Assembly (NCBI GenBank): GCA_002451015.1
Contig: DKBB01000287.1
Span: forward strand, 6,458 to 15,173
Direction of reading: 5' to 3'
Origin: Acidobacteria bacterium UBA6911
Lineage (GTDB): Bacteria; Acidobacteriota; UBA6911
Length of the DNA stretch: 8,716 nt
Position 1 is the first letter of the stretch. Every line of letters starts with the position of its first letter. This document shows positions 6,704-8,716 of this stretch, one piece after another. The position numbers were made by a program, and so were the translations under genes. The notes under the pieces are model-generated. The model did no database searches. It had not been told where the DNA came from and saw nothing but the letters and a program-made list of their open reading frames with translations.

Positions 6704-6841
6704 TCACTCTCCTTCATATACTCCTGAACGGACGATGAGTATGAAAAGGAAGAGTCCAATAAGGATAGCGACACCGGTGCGTTGAGAGATGAATGTATTG
6801 GCAAGACGGCCTGCAGGGAATGGCCCGAGAATCCCAATGAA
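6704..6841 (-). pseudogene. Possible membrane-protein remnant
   Basis: A 45-codon minus-strand frame lies between an in-frame TAA (6842-6844) and a TGA (6704-6706). It begins FIGILGPFPAGRLAN, continues through a strongly hydrophobic run (VAILIGLFLFILIV) that would make a transmembrane helix, and ends RSGVYEGE. Upstream of the TAA the same frame reads FFAFSA, as if one residue of a transporter segment had mutated to stop. There is no ATG, GTG or TTG in the frame. It resembles the tail of a transporter-like protein, but the family is not identifiable and chance hydrophobicity is possible. Confidence 0.25.
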
Positions 6842-6991
6842 TTATGCGGAGAACGCAAAGAAGCTTGGGCTTGGTATATGCGGATGAGGAGGAGGGAGAA
6901 AGGGAAATCCTGGACAATAAAAAGACTGCCCCAAAGAGGTCGTATCTCAGGGAATTTAATTGTTTTAGTGAGCCTGAATCCGATTCTACAA

Positions 6992-7756
6992 TTACAGAAA
7001 AACCTGGAGCCCTTTGCTCTGAAGGTATTCCTTGACTTCACGGATACTGAAGGTGCGGAAGTGGAAAACCGATGCCGCGAGAACAACGCTTGCTCCGCCC
7101 TTTACCACGGCTTCATAGAAGTGCTCCAGGGTCCCGGCCCCGCCGGAAGCGACAACCGGAACGGTGACCGCATCGGCGATAGCCCGGGTAAATTCGAGAT
7201 CATACCCTGCCAATGTTCCATCCCCGTCCATACTGGTCGGCAGGATCACGCCCGCACCCAGGGACTGGCACTGCTTCGCCCAGTCGACGGCATCCTTGCC
7301 GACGGGAGTTGTGCCTCCCGCAACGACGAGCTCAAAACCCGAGGTCATGGCCTGGTTGCGCCGGGCGTCAATAGCAATTGTTATTTTGTCGGAACCGTAT
7401 TGGCCTGCCGCTTCATTGATTAGTTCCGGTCTATTTACAGCGGCGCTGTTCATGGAGATTTTGTCTGCTCCAGCCTCGAGAACCTGCTCGATATCTTCCA
7501 GGCTGTTGATTCCGCCTCCAACGGTCAGAGGAATTCTGATAACGGCTGAGACCTGCCGAACCCACTCCAGTCGGGTCTTTCGATTCTCCACCGTAGCTGC
7601 GATATCCAGCATTGCCAGTTCGTCAGCCCCTTCTTCCTGATAGAATCGGGCATTTTCTACGGGATCGCCGGCATCCCGGATGTCCACAAAATGCACGCCC
7701 TTAACAACGCGACCGTTTTTCATGTCCAGGCAAGGCATGACCTTAATTGCTTCCAT
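6992..7756 (-). CDS. hisF: Imidazole glycerol phosphate synthase cyclase subunit HisF
   Basis: The (beta/alpha)8-barrel subunit that combines ammonia from the HisH glutaminase with PRFAR to give imidazole glycerol phosphate and AICAR, in histidine biosynthesis. At 254 residues it has the normal family length. Catalytic D11 (CLDMK) and D130 (AIDAR) are present, as are K19, the phosphate-site loop VGGGI (79-83), N103, and the C-terminal ASGGAG and LAASVFHF signatures. Of the ammonia-gate residues known from Thermotoga HisF, E46 and K99 are kept. R5 is Lys, and the position of E167 is Val (V170), in a segment reading GAGVILPTSMDGDGT instead of the usual GAGEILLTSxDxDGT. AAGGAG lies 6 bases before the ATG. 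It stands apart from other his genes, 51 bp downstream of a cytochrome gene that may be co-transcribed. It could be a clade-typical HisF or a paralogue. Confidence 0.92.
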   Translation of the reverse strand: MEAIKVMPCLDMKNGRVVKGVHFVDIRDAGDPVENARFYQEEGADELAMLDIAATVENRKTRLEWVRQVSAVIRIPLTVGGGINSLEDIEQVLEAGADKISMNSAAVNRPELINEAAGQYGSDKITIAIDARRNQAMTSGFELVVAGGTTPVGKDAVDWAKQCQSLGAGVILPTSMDGDGTLAGYDLEFTRAIADAVTVPVVASGGAGTLEHFYEAVVKGGASVVLAASVFHFRTFSIREVKEYLQSKGLQVFL

Positions 7757-7807
7757 TGGTATCTCCTTTTGGCGAATATGCAGAATCTTTTCTTTTCATA
7801 AGATGAT

Positions 7808-8716
7808 TCACTTTACCGTTAGTTCCAGAGAAGCGCTGTTGACGACCTTCGACTCGTAGGCGTACGAGGGAAGCTTCATTAATTCTCCCACCGAACTGGG
7901 CACCAAACTATAATAGAGAGTAGCCTTAATATTCGCCGTTTGAGACGGGAACGCATCCGGGACTATCCAGGTATAGGTTTCCTGTTTCGTTTCGCGGGGA
8001 CCGATCCGATAGTCGATATCGGTATTCTTTTCCGTGTACCACTGGCAGATAGTCATCCGGCCTTTTGGATCGAAGAAGGGCCGGCGGAATATTCTGGAGC
8101 CGTCCGGCAGGTTGCCGTCCCGTGATATGCCTTTGAATCCGGGAATCTCCATGATTTCCCCCATGGCCTGGTACGCGAAGGATTGCGAGTCCGCGATCGT
8201 GAATTCCTCGCCGGTGAACCCCTTTTTGTCCACGGGAATGCAAATCGCATTGCCTTTGCCGTCAACTGCCTGAACCTCCAGCCAGAGCATCCTCTCTTCC
8301 GAGGATCCGGAAGGAATATAGTGGCCGACCTTGCCGTTGTGGAGCACCGCTCGAATTACAACCTTGGATCCGCGTTTTGCTTCCGGATTATCCGCATAGA
8401 GTGCGAGATCGACGCTGCCTTTCAGTTTTTGGTCGAAATGAGGGCCATGGAAAACATGGTGAGCGATATCGTCTCTTTCTTTTCCCATGCTGGTCGATTT
8501 GCCCGGGGTGTAGTGCATATGGCAGTCCTGGCACCGAACTCCCTGCCGGCCGTAGGGACCGGCTTTCCACTCCCGGTATGTTTCCTTTACCCAGGCGCCG
8601 TATGGGCTCTGCTCGTCATGGCAGTTGGCACACAACTCCGGGCTGCCGATAAAGGCCGAGTATTCAGCCTCGTGGAACTGTGATTCGCTATCCTTGCGGC
8701 TGCCGAATTTCACTTT
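7808..8716 (-). CDS. Multiheme c-type cytochrome, C-terminal part (5' end outside window)
   Basis: An exported electron-transfer protein whose start lies beyond the right edge. The frame is open to the last base, and the first possible start (GTG at 8713) has no visible upstream signal, so it is probably internal. Counting from that codon, two heme-attachment motifs are seen, CANCH (28-32) and CQDCH (61-65), followed by histidines that could act as distal ligands (H85, H86, H89, H92). The remaining roughly 200 residues are heme-free and beta-rich in appearance. They begin around an N-G-K-V-G-H-Y-I-P-S-G segment and a WLEV strand, as in the C-terminal domain of cytochrome c554-like multiheme proteins. 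More hemes and the signal peptide should lie upstream. The electron donor and acceptor cannot be named. hisF follows after 51 bp. Confidence 0.8.
   Translation of the reverse strand, partial: KVKFGSRKDSESQFHEAEYSAFIGSPELCANCHDEQSPYGAWVKETYREWKAGPYGRQGVRCQDCHMHYTPGKSTSMGKERDDIAHHVFHGPHFDQKLKGSVDLALYADNPEAKRGSKVVIRAVLHNGKVGHYIPSGSSEERMLWLEVQAVDGKGNAICIPVDKKGFTGEEFTIADSQSFAYQAMGEIMEIPGFKGISRDGNLPDGSRIFRRPFFDPKGRMTICQWYTEKNTDIDYRIGPRETKQETYTWIVPDAFPSQTANIKATLYYSLVPSSVGELMKLPSYAYESKVVNSASLELTVK

Larger units (their letters stand above)
6374..6991. other. Intergenic region downstream of hisF
   Basis: This 618-bp stretch lies between hisF and the split-barrel gene, both on the minus strand. The part nearest the split-barrel gene is AT-rich and contains a TATAAT box. 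The part nearest hisF includes a minus-strand hydrophobic reading frame without a start codon (6704-6841), listed separately. No intact gene, tRNA or clear intrinsic terminator for hisF was recognised. Confidence 0.5.

Noticed and set aside
6519..6707. 62-codon minus-strand frame starting with GTG
   Set aside because: The AGGAG is too close to the GTG, the translation has no recognisable family, and it lies beside decayed sequence. It is kept only as a note under the hydrophobic remnant.
6782..7423. 213-codon plus-strand frame opposite hisF
   Set aside because: It lies mostly antisense to a clear hisF gene, has low-complexity, arginine-rich translation and no family resemblance.
7799..7809. 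TAAGATGATTC shared with the right arm of the 5491-5522 repeat
   Set aside because: An 11-bp match that overlaps the cytochrome stop codon and lacks the partner arm; most likely coincidence.

Overview
The window reads as a bacterial chromosome segment of moderate GC. The probable source is an anaerobic or facultative Desulfobacterota-type (deltaproteobacterial) organism. The reasons are a multiheme c-type cytochrome of the kind common in that group, a GspE/PilB ATPase with a C-terminal zinc ribbon, a REC-PAS-PAS-GGDEF-EAL regulator, and an unusual HisF. This placement is inference from gene style; no phylogenetic marker is present.

Layout. Positions 1-341 are non-coding and hold short imperfect repeats that resemble the edge of a mobile element. 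They are followed by one plus-strand gene, a GspE/PilB-type ATPase (342-2240). A convergent non-coding gap (2241-2726) carries an 11-bp inverted repeat. Everything after it is on the minus strand: a large c-di-GMP turnover protein with a receiver domain (2727-5237); a 719-bp gap with degraded coding-like sequence and a 9-bp inverted repeat (5238-5956); a small FMN-binding split-barrel protein (5957-6373); a 618-bp gap with a candidate promoter and a hydrophobic ORF remnant (6374-6991); hisF (6992-7756); and, 51 bp upstream of hisF, the C-terminal part of a multiheme cytochrome that runs off the right edge (7808-8716).

How the genes relate. The ATPase has an N-terminal MshEN-like domain built from two 24-residue motifs, the fold used by MshE-type ATPases to bind cyclic di-GMP. 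The facing gene encodes a protein with intact synthase (GGDEF) and phosphodiesterase (EAL) signatures. Together they could form a local c-di-GMP circuit that controls a pilus or secretion motor. No partner gene (platform protein, pilin, secretin, histidine kinase) is in the window, so this is a hypothesis. hisF and the cytochrome are probably co-transcribed, but no functional link is evident. HisF keeps its catalytic aspartates and has lost one glutamate of the ammonia gate.

I do not see a convincing wholly new system. The best leads are the ATPase and regulator pair with their unusual residues, repeat motifs in opposite orientation on either side of the ATPase gene, and decayed coding sequence between genes.
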